Origin: Faecalicatena contorta
GTDB lineage: Bacteria > Bacillota > Clostridia > Lachnospirales > Lachnospiraceae
Reading direction: 5' to 3' (one strand)
DNA: 64,000 bases
Assembly (NCBI RefSeq): GCF_039521745.1
Contig: NZ_BAAACT010000018.1
Positions 51,701 to 60,809 of this stretch are shown one piece after another; the stretch's first letter is position 1, and each line of letters opens with the position of its first letter. The notes beneath the pieces are model-generated. The model was given only the letters and a program-made list of their open reading frames with translations. It did no database searches and was not told the DNA's origin. Both the position numbers and the translations under genes were made by a program.

Positions 51701-52768
51701 CTAAGCTTCAATACCAAATGACCTGGGAGCATTGTAAAGAGCTTCTATATTTTCTAATGGCACATCACTTTCAAATGCCTGACTTGCCATTAATATGTAG
51801 CCGCCATTACGATTTAGTGTTTTCATAAAATATTTCACTTCTTCCTTTACCTCTTCTGCTGTACCAAAAGGAAGAAGGTATTGCGTATCTATTCCTCCAT
51901 GGAAGGCAATCTTTCCGCCAAACTCCGAATATAGCTCTTCCGGCTCAAGACCCTTTACTTTCTGTATCGGCTCGAGTACATCTACTTTACATTTTATTAA
52001 TTCTGGAATCAGCTCTCTTACCGCCCCGCAGGAATGCTGCTGATAAAACACATCATATTGATGTGCAAGATCTACTAGTTTTTTTGTATTCTCTTCAAAG
52101 AATTCTCTCCACATGTCAACGCTGAATAATAAGGAAAGCTGGGTACCATAATCATCATGTGGGCGCAATATGTCTATCCTGCCTTCTGCAGCTTCAAAAA
52201 TTCTTTTATAATACTCCAACTCAAATGCAACCATCTTATCCAGAATGTATTTTGCCACCTCCGGTTCCTCTAACATAAGTACAAAAAATTCTTCCATATT
52301 CATCAGGCAGGTTACCTGCTGAAATGGGCCCTCATGCCCTGTAATAATTGCTTTATCTGGATATTTGCAACACTGCTCTTTTATGGACTTATAATCAAAC
52401 CAGTCCGGATCCGGAACTATAAATTTTTCTGCATCAGATTTGCTTTCGATCCCACTTAAAGGATAGTATGAGACTACCGGATATACATCCGTTTCTGTTT
52501 TATGCATTGTTGTTTCATACCCCCAATACGATTCCTTTACCTCCTCGCCTTTGGAATTGATATAACGCTTCAGTTCAGGACCGATATAGCACGGCTCAAC
52601 CGAAACGATATCTATATGGAATTTATCAATCAGCTGGCTATACTCTGAAAATCCATAGCATTTCATAAGCTTTTCTGTTACGCACGCTACTGCTCCATAT
52701 GCTGCCGGCACCCTGTCTGGATTCTGATGCCGAATTGCCGCCCTTACTCTTTCTCTTGATGTCATCAT
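51701..52768 (-). CDS. URO-D-family methyltransferase-like protein with HxCG motif
   Basis: 355 residues. URO-D-fold with QQHSCGAVRELIPELIKCKV, the His-x-Cys-Gly found in zinc-dependent cobamide methyltransferases (MtaA/MtbA/CmuA type), then VLEPIQKVKG and GKIAFHGGID. It is last in the sulfatase/ABC/two-component run and overlaps the YesN-like gene. A role in transferring methyl groups, for example from 6-O-methyl-galactose, is conceivable, but no corrinoid protein is present in the window. Start taken as the ATG following GAGGAGAG. Confidence 0.8.
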   Translation of the reverse strand: MMTSRERVRAAIRHQNPDRVPAAYGAVACVTEKLMKCYGFSEYSQLIDKFHIDIVSVEPCYIGPELKRYINSKGEEVKESYWGYETTMHKTETDVYPVVSYYPLSGIESKSDAEKFIVPDPDWFDYKSIKEQCCKYPDKAIITGHEGPFQQVTCLMNMEEFFVLMLEEPEVAKYILDKMVAFELEYYKRIFEAAEGRIDILRPHDDYGTQLSLLFSVDMWREFFEENTKKLVDLAHQYDVFYQQHSCGAVRELIPELIKCKVDVLEPIQKVKGLEPEELYSEFGGKIAFHGGIDTQYLLPFGTAEEVKEEVKYFMKTLNRNGGYILMASQAFESDVPLENIEALYNAPRSFGIEA

Positions 52769-52770
52769 AG

Positions 52771-54234
52771 TCATCTCTCCTCTATGCTCTGTTTTGTACG
52801 CCTGCGATATTCTGTAGGTGTCATATTCTCTGTCTTTTTAAAAACTTTAGAAAAATATAATTGATCTGAGAACCCCAAAGCCTCCGCGATTTCTTTTAAA
52901 GATAATTCTGTCTCTTTCAGCCATGTCTTGCTTTTCTCAATTCTGACCCTCTGTAAATATTCCATCGGTGACTGTTGAAACTGCTGCTGGAATATGGTCC
53001 TGATATATGCCGGTACAAAACCAAACTCATCAGACAGGGTCTGATTCGACACATGCATACTATAATGCCCTTCCAAATAATTTCTCACCTCATAAGCAAA
53101 TTTTTCTTTATTGCCGCTTATTACCGATTCCTCGTAAAAAGCATCGACTATCAGTTTTTTTACCTCCTGATATAGAGCTTCCATGGAATACACGCTTTCT
53201 ATTATGCTGTTCACAGACTCTTCCAGATAGATGTTATTGTACCTGCATGGAAATTTGCCGCTGTAAATTAAAAAAGCTGCCTTTAACACGCGCAAAATAT
53301 CATAACGTTTTTTCCCCCGTTTCTCTATCTCTTCCCTCACAGCCTCATACATCTGTGCCGGAAAATGAACAGCTTCCAGTAAGCTCATCTTCATATCCGG
53401 TTCTATGGCTTCACATTCTTCCAACTCAAACAGGCCGCTCTCTTCCACGCTCATAGAAAGCATGGCGCCGCGCCGCATCTCCTTCTGCGCCTTGTAGATC
53501 TCGTGCATATACAGGCTTCTGCGGTACAAAATAATGGTTAACACGATTGTAGTGTGGGATTCCGACTTTAGAAACCGTCTTAGAAGCTCGCCTAACCGTC
53601 CATTTCCCTGGCGCAGCAGGACAAACTGCTCCTGTGCATTTTTCCCAGGAATCAACCAGAATTCCTCTTCATCAAGCTGGGAATGTAAAAACCCTCTCAA
53701 TCTTTCTTCCATACGCTCCTGTAAAACAGAAATTGTCTGTGTGTATTGCTCAATGGAAAATGCTCCAAAACAGCACAAAGCAAATTCATATTGTACAGAT
53801 TCTTTTTTGCCGTCCGTCTCTGCCTCCCCATCCAGTCTTTTCGGTGTATCACAGCAATTTCGTTTTATAAAATATTGTTCCGCCTTATTAAGGATCTGCC
53901 GCAATTCTTCCATTTTTACAGGCTTAAGCAAATAATCCATCGACCCATGGCGTAAGGCTTGCTGTACATACTCGAAATCTTTATAGCCGCTGACAACAAT
54001 AACCGGAATTTCTAACTCCTCCTGCTTCATGTGCCTCATCACTTCCAGCCCATCCATTACCGGCATCCGGATATCCAGAAAAATCAGATCAACCGGCTGC
54101 GTCCGTATTACTTCCAATGCATTCTTCCCATTCTGGGCCCTGTAGTATACCTGGAAAGCCGGATTGCATTTTTCTATCAGCCGGCAGATATTTCTTAAGA
54201 TAGGCGCCTCATCTTCTACTACCAATACTTTCAT
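52771..54234 (-). CDS. YesN-like AraC-type response regulator
   Basis: 487 residues: receiver domain (MKVLVVEDEAPILRNICRLI, phospho-Asp in LIFLDIRMP, VSGYKDFEYVQQAL), a long middle domain and two AraC helix-turn-helix units (SNQTLSDEFGFVPAYIRTIF, LSLKEIAEALGFSDQLYFSK). Partner of the YesM-like kinase upstream. Likely activates the sulfatase/importer operon. Confidence 0.93.
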   Translation of the reverse strand: MKVLVVEDEAPILRNICRLIEKCNPAFQVYYRAQNGKNALEVIRTQPVDLIFLDIRMPVMDGLEVMRHMKQEELEIPVIVVSGYKDFEYVQQALRHGSMDYLLKPVKMEELRQILNKAEQYFIKRNCCDTPKRLDGEAETDGKKESVQYEFALCCFGAFSIEQYTQTISVLQERMEERLRGFLHSQLDEEEFWLIPGKNAQEQFVLLRQGNGRLGELLRRFLKSESHTTIVLTIILYRRSLYMHEIYKAQKEMRRGAMLSMSVEESGLFELEECEAIEPDMKMSLLEAVHFPAQMYEAVREEIEKRGKKRYDILRVLKAAFLIYSGKFPCRYNNIYLEESVNSIIESVYSMEALYQEVKKLIVDAFYEESVISGNKEKFAYEVRNYLEGHYSMHVSNQTLSDEFGFVPAYIRTIFQQQFQQSPMEYLQRVRIEKSKTWLKETELSLKEIAEALGFSDQLYFSKVFKKTENMTPTEYRRRTKQSIEER

Positions 54235-54336
54235 ATGCTCACCTTCTCCCTGCTTAATTCGTATATTTTCTGCCTCAGCTTCTCATGATCCCTGGGCGTA
54301 ACAGACAGGCTTGTCTGAACTGTTCCCATCGGGCAG

Positions 54337-56091
54337 TTACATTTTAATGCCGCCGCCAAGATAGATAACCGAAAACTTATCTTTTTCACTGACCACCTTA
54401 AAAATCATCTCTTCCTTATATTCTAAATAGAGCCTTGTCATAATATTGCGGATGCTTAGTCCGCCTACCTTTAAATTATGATTGATAATCTCCTTGTCAC
54501 CAGACATTAACTCCTTTTTAAATGCATTTATCTGCTCTATTTCCTCACTTGTAAACCCAATACCGTTATCATAGACCTTAACGAACCATTTCTCCCTTCC
54601 CCAAACACAGGTTATCCTGATATTCCATGGAAATTCCTTTGTCTGCAGGCCATGACTGAGGGAATTCTCTATCACCGGCTGCAGGATGAACCGCGGAACC
54701 TTTATAGAACCCTCAGGTATATAATTCTCCAGTTCATACTCCACCCCATTTTCGTACCGCATCTTAACAAGCCTCATATAATTCCCAACATGCTCTATCT
54801 CATCCTCCAGGTAAACAGACTGGTCTGTAAACTCATTGCTGTATCGTATCATATCTGACAGATGTTCACAGATTTCAATTACGGTCCGGTAATTTTCTTC
54901 TCCTGCATATGCCTGTATGATGGACAAAGTATTGTGTATAAAGTGGGGATTCATCTGGGCCTGCAGTGCGAACATATTTGCCTTTACCTCCGCGGTTTTA
55001 ATCGCCACATTCTGTTCCATAGATTCATGCAGGCTCTTCATCATTTCCTGAAATGCATCAGAGATAACCTGAAATTCATCGTCGTATTTGGGTACTGAAT
55101 CCAGCACTTCCTTTTCCAGCTTTGTATTTCGGGCGGTTTCACAAAGTGCAAGAAGCGGCTGAGTCAGATGAGAGGAAATCTTTTTCTGGAGAACGGCCAG
55201 GACTATTGCCAATATGACCAGTATAAGGGTGGCGTACAGAACAAAAAAAACGATTAACTCCCGCTGTTCCTTTTTATTTCTAAGCGCAAGAATCCCAATA
55301 CCATATTCCTCAACTGTCACATCCTGTATATAGTATTGTTCTCTGTACTGCTCTTCTACCCTCTCTTCATCCAGAAGATCTTCATCTGTAAGCCCATTCA
55401 TAACCGTTTTCGGAATCTGGTGAAAAAACAGCGGGGTTTTTGTGCCGGTATTATATACAATATATCCATCCGTACTGGTGTCATCCCCGAAAAGCTGCTT
55501 TTCCCACAGCCCAAGAGCAAGCTCCGCCTCAATATAGCCGACAGTCTCCATGCCGAAAATTGGGCTTGTTTTTATTTTACGGACCACAGAAATACGATCT
55601 GCATCAAGGCAAAACCAGTCTGCCGCTTCCTGCTTTTGCTTAAACACCTCGGGGATATAGCTATGTTCACGGTACGACACACTTTCCTGTTCATCAACCG
55701 CTTCACCTACATAAACAAAGGTGCCTTCATCATTATAAGCACTGATCCTGCTGACCTTTTCACGTTCCAGGATATACGGCCACAGGATCTTATAGACCTC
55801 TGTTTTAGCTTCTGTGTCTATGTCAAATAAATCCGGGCTTTGCCGTGCTGCATTTAATTTACCCGCAAGAAAATCATTTGTCCCGGTCTGCAGGCTTACT
55901 GTTTTTAACAGTTCTATCTGGTTCAAAATATTGCGTTCTATCCCCCTCAGCTCATTCTGCATATCGGCTGTGGACTCACGTTCTTTAGCATGAACATATA
56001 CAACAATACTGAACGAAAAAATAACAAATAAAACTGCGAATAGAAGAGCTGTATTAATTGCCCATAGTTTTACGCTGAAGTTCTTTCTCAT
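54337..56091 (-). CDS. YesM-like sensor histidine kinase
   Basis: 584 residues: an N-terminal membrane helix (TALLFAVLFVIFSFSIVVYV), an extracellular sensor of about 230 residues, a second membrane helix (FFVLYATLILVILAIVLAVL), HAMP-like linker, the His_kinase motif LQAQMNPHFIHNTLSIIQAY (His acceptor) and a HATPase domain (VKVYDNGIGFTSEE). Kinases of this type sense sugars or binding proteins outside the cell. In operon with the YesN-like regulator. Confidence 0.93.
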   Translation of the reverse strand: MRKNFSVKLWAINTALLFAVLFVIFSFSIVVYVHAKERESTADMQNELRGIERNILNQIELLKTVSLQTGTNDFLAGKLNAARQSPDLFDIDTEAKTEVYKILWPYILEREKVSRISAYNDEGTFVYVGEAVDEQESVSYREHSYIPEVFKQKQEAADWFCLDADRISVVRKIKTSPIFGMETVGYIEAELALGLWEKQLFGDDTSTDGYIVYNTGTKTPLFFHQIPKTVMNGLTDEDLLDEERVEEQYREQYYIQDVTVEEYGIGILALRNKKEQRELIVFFVLYATLILVILAIVLAVLQKKISSHLTQPLLALCETARNTKLEKEVLDSVPKYDDEFQVISDAFQEMMKSLHESMEQNVAIKTAEVKANMFALQAQMNPHFIHNTLSIIQAYAGEENYRTVIEICEHLSDMIRYSNEFTDQSVYLEDEIEHVGNYMRLVKMRYENGVEYELENYIPEGSIKVPRFILQPVIENSLSHGLQTKEFPWNIRITCVWGREKWFVKVYDNGIGFTSEEIEQINAFKKELMSGDKEIINHNLKVGGLSIRNIMTRLYLEYKEEMIFKVVSEKDKFSVIYLGGGIKM

Positions 56092-56140
56092 ATCCGGCCT
56101 CCCTGGATTTTCCGTCTCCGCACCCCACAGCCTGTTTAAA

Positions 56141-56154
56141 ACTTACATGTAAGT
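56141..56154. other. Perfect 14-bp palindrome
   Basis: ACTTACATGTAAGT in the 87-bp gap after the sulfatase stop and before the kinase gene. It may be an operator or a weak hairpin separating the two parts of the operon. Confidence 0.35.
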
Positions 56155-56178
56155 CTCCGGGAGCACAAATAATAACAC

Positions 56179-57573
56179 TTACGATTCTTTCAGCCAATAT
56201 CTCCGTCCCATAGGATGTGCTTCGTCCCCCCACTCATCCTTATACTCTGACAGAATCTGCTCCAGTCTGAGTCTTGTAAGGCGGCATGCTTCTTCCTCTG
56301 CAAGATTCTCTGTTTCATCGGGATTATTTTGCAGGTCAAACAGCTGTGTACAGTTTGATACGTTCCGATACTGGATCAGTTTATAGCGTCTGTCTTTCAC
56401 ACCGCGTATCAGATCATTATAGGCAAAGTACAAAGTTTCCCGCGTTACTGATGTCTCCTCACCAAAAACCTTCTCAAAGCTTTTCCCTTGTACTGTGGGG
56501 GGTATGCTTATCCCCAATATATCACAGAGAGTGGGATAGATATCCAAAAGATACACAAATTGATCTCTTACTTGCCCTTTGGGAATCCCCGGCCCTGCAA
56601 AGATAAGCGGTATACGGATGCTTTCTTCATAAAGATTCTGCTTTCCCATCAGTCCGTGGCTGCCGATTGCCAGTCCATTATCGCCTGTCAGAATGATTAT
56701 TGTATTCTCCCACTGCTGATTTCTTTTTAAAGCCTCCATAATTTTTCCTATTTCATCGTCCAGATGAGTAATCATCGCATAATACTCCGCAAGCTGGCGG
56801 CGCATCTCTTCCTCTGTTCTCGGATAAGGTGCCAGCAGCTCATCCCGGATTCCGGAAACCCCAAATTCAAAATGCTGCTTCTGAAAATTGACAGGCAGTG
56901 TCATGTTTTCCGGTTGGTATAATTCCTTATATTTATCAGGCATCGTCCGGGGGTCATGGGGCGCAAGATACGCAGTATACAGGAAAAACGGCCTGTCTTC
57001 TGTATACTCGTCCAAAAATGAGACTGCCATATCCGTCAGCAGTTCCGTTGAATGGATTCCGGGATGGAATCTGTCACAATGCTGTCTGATTACTTTATTT
57101 TCTTCCCAAAAATTAGCGACAAAATTAATTTCATTATCATATTTACCCGTTGGGTCATAATAACACGTAGGCACATTCCAGTGATCCCACATGCCGCCAA
57201 AAAATATGTTATCTCCCTGGTGGAAACTCCGGGTAAAAGAGGGCGGGCCATTATGCCACTTTCCCGTCCCATAGCAATAATATCCCGCCTCTTTTAAAGT
57301 TTCTCCCAATGTCTTATGTTCCACAGGTATGTTCTGCCCTTCATCCTCCAGTTGAAACAGCGTCCGCCCGGTATGTATCATTGCCCTGCTTGGCATACAT
57401 ACCGCTCCGCTGGTTCCCCCCGGAATATGGGCCTGCGTAAATGAAGTCCCGCATCTGGCAAGTGCATCCATATTAGGTGTTATAATCTCCGGATTTCCTA
57501 ATTTCCTGATGGTGTTATACCTTTGATCGTCTGTAACAATAAACAAAATATTAGGTTTCTTCGAATGTTTCAT
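56179..57573 (-). CDS. Sulfatase 1 (S1 family, cysteine type)
   Basis: 464 residues. Active-site motif CMPSR in SGAVCMPSRAMIHTGRTLF (the Cys is converted to formylglycine), N-terminal metal ligands NILFIVTDDQ, and the later GDNGLAIGSHGLMGKQNLYE. No signal peptide, so it should be cytoplasmic and act on imported oligosaccharides. Overlaps sulfatase 2 by 23 bases. Which sugar sulfate it removes is not visible. Confidence 0.93.
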   Translation of the reverse strand: MKHSKKPNILFIVTDDQRYNTIRKLGNPEIITPNMDALARCGTSFTQAHIPGGTSGAVCMPSRAMIHTGRTLFQLEDEGQNIPVEHKTLGETLKEAGYYCYGTGKWHNGPPSFTRSFHQGDNIFFGGMWDHWNVPTCYYDPTGKYDNEINFVANFWEENKVIRQHCDRFHPGIHSTELLTDMAVSFLDEYTEDRPFFLYTAYLAPHDPRTMPDKYKELYQPENMTLPVNFQKQHFEFGVSGIRDELLAPYPRTEEEMRRQLAEYYAMITHLDDEIGKIMEALKRNQQWENTIIILTGDNGLAIGSHGLMGKQNLYEESIRIPLIFAGPGIPKGQVRDQFVYLLDIYPTLCDILGISIPPTVQGKSFEKVFGEETSVTRETLYFAYNDLIRGVKDRRYKLIQYRNVSNCTQLFDLQNNPDETENLAEEEACRLTRLRLEQILSEYKDEWGDEAHPMGRRYWLKES

Positions 57574-59047
57574 ATAATCTTTTCAGCTCCTTATAATCAT
57601 AATCTTCATCCCTGTATTTTTCTTTCGCTTTTTCCATCTGCCGCTTCAATTTTTCCTGGATTTCCAGATATGCGGGCTGCCCATATATATTGTTCAGTTC
57701 CTGTGGATCCCGGATCAGATCATACATTTCAAATCCGGGCTGCGTAGGCTGTTTCAAAGCCCCCTTCGCATCCAGAGGCATACCATAATAAAACGTCAGC
57801 TTATATTCTTTTGTTCTAATGCCGTAATGGGCAGGATTATCGTGATTGTGTGCCAAATGCATCCAATATCGGAAGTATATATTTTCATGATATTCTTCCT
57901 GTTTCTTTCCTGCAATCATATTCCGGCATGAGATTCCCTGCATGTCTTTTACTATATCACATCCTGCATAATCCAGCAATGTAGGTGCAACATCTATGTT
58001 GGACATCAGTTCACCGCAGACGGTGCCCGGCGGAATTTCTTTTGGATAGCGGACCAGCATTGGTGTCCGCAGGCTTTCTTCAAAGCTCCACCTTTTATCC
58101 TGATAATCATGTTCTCCCAAAAAGATACCTTGATCCGATGTATAAATCACAATTGTGTCATCTAAGATTCCCTGTTCTTCCAACTCATTTAAAATATTTC
58201 CCACTGACTCGTCAATGGCCGCCACAGTCCGCAGATAATCCTTTAAGTATTTCTGGTACGCGGCATATCCTTTTTCTTCGAAAGACATTGTTTCTGTTTT
58301 GGTCAGCGGCCCTGTGACATAATCCGGTCTGCAGAAGTCTTCATACAGGCTGCGTATTTTACTTCTGGGAGTCACTGAGCTCCCCCGCTCTCTTGTAGCG
58401 GGACTTCTGTGTGCCTTATTCTCAAATAAGCTGCACGGTACCGGTATCTCTTTCTCTGCAAACATGTCTTCATGTCTTTCATGGTATTCCCAAAAATCAT
58501 GCGGTGCTTTATGGTTGCACATCACAAAGAACGGTTTCGACCGTTCCCGCTCTTTCAGCCACCGCGTCGTCATATCTGTGATAATATCCGTCACATATCC
58601 TTCATGCTGTCTGATTCCCTTTTGCCGCTCTTTAAAAAATGGATTAAAATATACCCCCTGTTCACCTGCTTTCCCTGTCCCATCCGATAAATACTTATAT
58701 TCATCAAATCCCAAAGGCTCACATCCCAGATGCCATTTTCCAAATAAAGCCGTAGTATATCCCCCATCCTGTAAAAGTTTTGCCAGATTAGGCCCTTTCT
58801 CTGGATTCCAGTCATCGTCCAGCGTCCTCACTCCATTTATCTGCCCATACTGTCCGGTCATAATGGTTGCCCTTGCCGGTGTACAAACTGCATTTGTAGC
58901 ACAGTATGCGTCCATGCGGCATCCTTCCTTTGCAAGCCGGTCCAGATGTTTTGTGTGAAATACACCAGATAAAATGGACTGGTAACAGCTTATGGCATTT
59001 AAGCTATGGTCATCCGACATGATATATAATATATTTGGTTTTTTCAT
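57551..59047 (-). CDS. Sulfatase 2 (S1 family, cysteine type)
   Basis: 498 residues. Active-site CTPAR in AVCTPARATIMTGQYG, metal ligands ILYIMSDDHS and TSDQGIFLGEHDYQDKRW. No signal peptide. Directly downstream of the permease genes with a 4-base gap and overlapping sulfatase 1, so produced with the importer. Confidence 0.93.
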   Translation of the reverse strand: MKKPNILYIMSDDHSLNAISCYQSILSGVFHTKHLDRLAKEGCRMDAYCATNAVCTPARATIMTGQYGQINGVRTLDDDWNPEKGPNLAKLLQDGGYTTALFGKWHLGCEPLGFDEYKYLSDGTGKAGEQGVYFNPFFKERQKGIRQHEGYVTDIITDMTTRWLKERERSKPFFVMCNHKAPHDFWEYHERHEDMFAEKEIPVPCSLFENKAHRSPATRERGSSVTPRSKIRSLYEDFCRPDYVTGPLTKTETMSFEEKGYAAYQKYLKDYLRTVAAIDESVGNILNELEEQGILDDTIVIYTSDQGIFLGEHDYQDKRWSFEESLRTPMLVRYPKEIPPGTVCGELMSNIDVAPTLLDYAGCDIVKDMQGISCRNMIAGKKQEEYHENIYFRYWMHLAHNHDNPAHYGIRTKEYKLTFYYGMPLDAKGALKQPTQPGFEMYDLIRDPQELNNIYGQPAYLEIQEKLKRQMEKAKEKYRDEDYDYKELKRLYETFEET

Positions 59048-59051
59048 TATG

Positions 59052-59873
59052 TCATCCTTTCACGGCACCAGACGTCATGCCTGATACAATATATTTCTGC
59101 AGGAATAAAAACAAAATAATAATTGGCAGGACTGTAAGTGTCAAAACTGCAAAGACGTAATTCCAATTTCTTGCAAACATACCAAAAAAATTATAAACTG
59201 ACAGTGTTACTGTCCATTTCTGCGCCGATCCCAAATAGAACAGCGGAACCATAAAATCATTCCAACAGCTGATTGCCGTAATCACAATATTGGTTACCGT
59301 AATCGGTTTTAATATCGGAAGCAGAACCCGGACAATCATCGTAAACGGCCTGCAGCCATCAATCATGGCAGCCTCATCAATCTCACGGGGAATCCCTTTA
59401 ACAAAGCTGCTGAAACTCATAATGGTAAATGGCATCCTCATGCCTATATAGATTGCAATTACAGCAAATCTTGTTCCGTAAATATTCAGAACTTTTAACA
59501 ATGCAAATGTACTGGCGGTCTGTAATGTCATGGTAAGCCCAAAAATAAAGTAGTAATATAATCTTTTCGATGTTTTATCACTCCTCCGGCTTATTACTAT
59601 CCCGGCAAATGCGCCGAACAGTATGGTAAGTACCGTAGCACTGACTGTAATAACAAAACTGTTCATATAGCCTCTGAGTATATTACCATGCTCAAAAACA
59701 TACGAATAGTTTTCAAAATGAAATGACTTTGGCCAGGAAAGGTCGAACTGAAGTGCCTGGCCGGCATCCTTTACAGAGCCTAATAACATCATGATAACGG
59801 GAACCAGAAACATGGCAGCGAGGATAATCATGAAAATATATTTAATAACGGTTCCTGCTTTTATCCTTTTCAT
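59052..59873 (-). CDS. Sugar ABC permease, MalG-like
   Basis: 273 residues from MKRIKAGTVIKYIFMI (start at 59873 inside the upstream stop, with GGGAGGT). Six membrane segments and the EAA loop EIDEAAMIDGCRPFTMIVRV. CUT1-type oligosaccharide import partner of the upstream permease. Confidence 0.92.
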   Translation of the reverse strand: MKRIKAGTVIKYIFMIILAAMFLVPVIMMLLGSVKDAGQALQFDLSWPKSFHFENYSYVFEHGNILRGYMNSFVITVSATVLTILFGAFAGIVISRRSDKTSKRLYYYFIFGLTMTLQTASTFALLKVLNIYGTRFAVIAIYIGMRMPFTIMSFSSFVKGIPREIDEAAMIDGCRPFTMIVRVLLPILKPITVTNIVITAISCWNDFMVPLFYLGSAQKWTVTLSVYNFFGMFARNWNYVFAVLTLTVLPIIILFLFLQKYIVSGMTSGAVKG

Positions 59874-60754
59874 CACATTTCTACCTCCCTTTTCGCAAGA
59901 TATCGGTTCAGCAGAAACGATATGCATACAACGATCAATGATAATATGACACTTGCAGCACTGGATTCTCCCAGCAGCCCCAGACCAAATGCCTTGTAAA
60001 CAAATGTGCTGAGCACCTGCGTGTCAAATCCCGGGCCGCCTTTGGTCAGCACGTATATCAAATCAAATACTTTTAAGCTTCCGGTAATATTTAAAGTGAT
60101 AATAATGGTAAAGGAAGGTATCAGCAGCGGAAGCGTAATATGCCTGAACTGCTTCCATTTTGAAGCACCCTCAATACATGCGCTTTCATAATAGTCTGCC
60201 GGGATAGCCTGCAGGCCGGCGATAAAGATAAACATATTAAACCCCGACCACATCCAGCCTTCAATCAGGATCACAGACCCCATAGCCGTTATATAGTCTG
60301 CCAGCCAGTTTACCGCCAGGCCGGACAGCCCTATGCCTGACAGCATGTGATTTAAAAGACCGTCATTTGCCAGAATTGACGTAAAGATAACACCTATAAT
60401 CATTGGACTTAACACACAGGGGACATAGTAAATTGTCCGGAGTACATTATTCAATTTTGATGCCTTTACTAATGCCAGTGCCAGCAGAAGACCAAACAAT
60501 GTCTTTAAAATTGTAGTGCTGACAGCAAACAGCAGAGTATTTTGTATGGATCTGATAAAGACGGGATCCTGAAAAATCTTTATGTAGTTGCCCAGCCCCC
60601 TGAATACTGGATTGTACATTCTTTCAATATTCCAGTCCGTCATGGACAGCACCGTGCTGATCACAAATGGAAGTATAATAAACAATGTGTATACAAGCAG
60701 TGCCGGTGTCGCAAAATAAATTGGATATCGTTTTTTGTTTAATTTCTTGTGCAT
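59873..60754 (-). CDS. Sugar ABC permease, MalF-like
   Basis: 293 residues from MHKKLNKKRYPIYFAT (start set by AAAGGAGGTTTTATT). Six membrane segments, EAA loop DYYESACIEGASKWKQFRHI. The ATPase of this importer is not in the window; CUT1 systems in Firmicutes often share a common MsmK-like ATPase. Confidence 0.92.
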   Translation of the reverse strand: MHKKLNKKRYPIYFATPALLVYTLFIILPFVISTVLSMTDWNIERMYNPVFRGLGNYIKIFQDPVFIRSIQNTLLFAVSTTILKTLFGLLLALALVKASKLNNVLRTIYYVPCVLSPMIIGVIFTSILANDGLLNHMLSGIGLSGLAVNWLADYITAMGSVILIEGWMWSGFNMFIFIAGLQAIPADYYESACIEGASKWKQFRHITLPLLIPSFTIIITLNITGSLKVFDLIYVLTKGGPGFDTQVLSTFVYKAFGLGLLGESSAASVILSLIVVCISFLLNRYLAKREVEM

Positions 60755-60775
60755 AATAAAACCTCCTTTCAAAAA

Positions 60776-60801
60776 AGGTACGGCACATCTGTACCGTACC
60801 T
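60776..60801 (-). terminator. Internal terminator between binding protein and permeases
   Basis: AGGTACGG (60776-60783) with CCGTACCT (60794-60801), followed by TTTTTTG on the minus strand just before the permease binding site. It likely makes more binding protein than permease. Confidence 0.75.
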
Positions 60802-60809
60802 ATTTGTTT

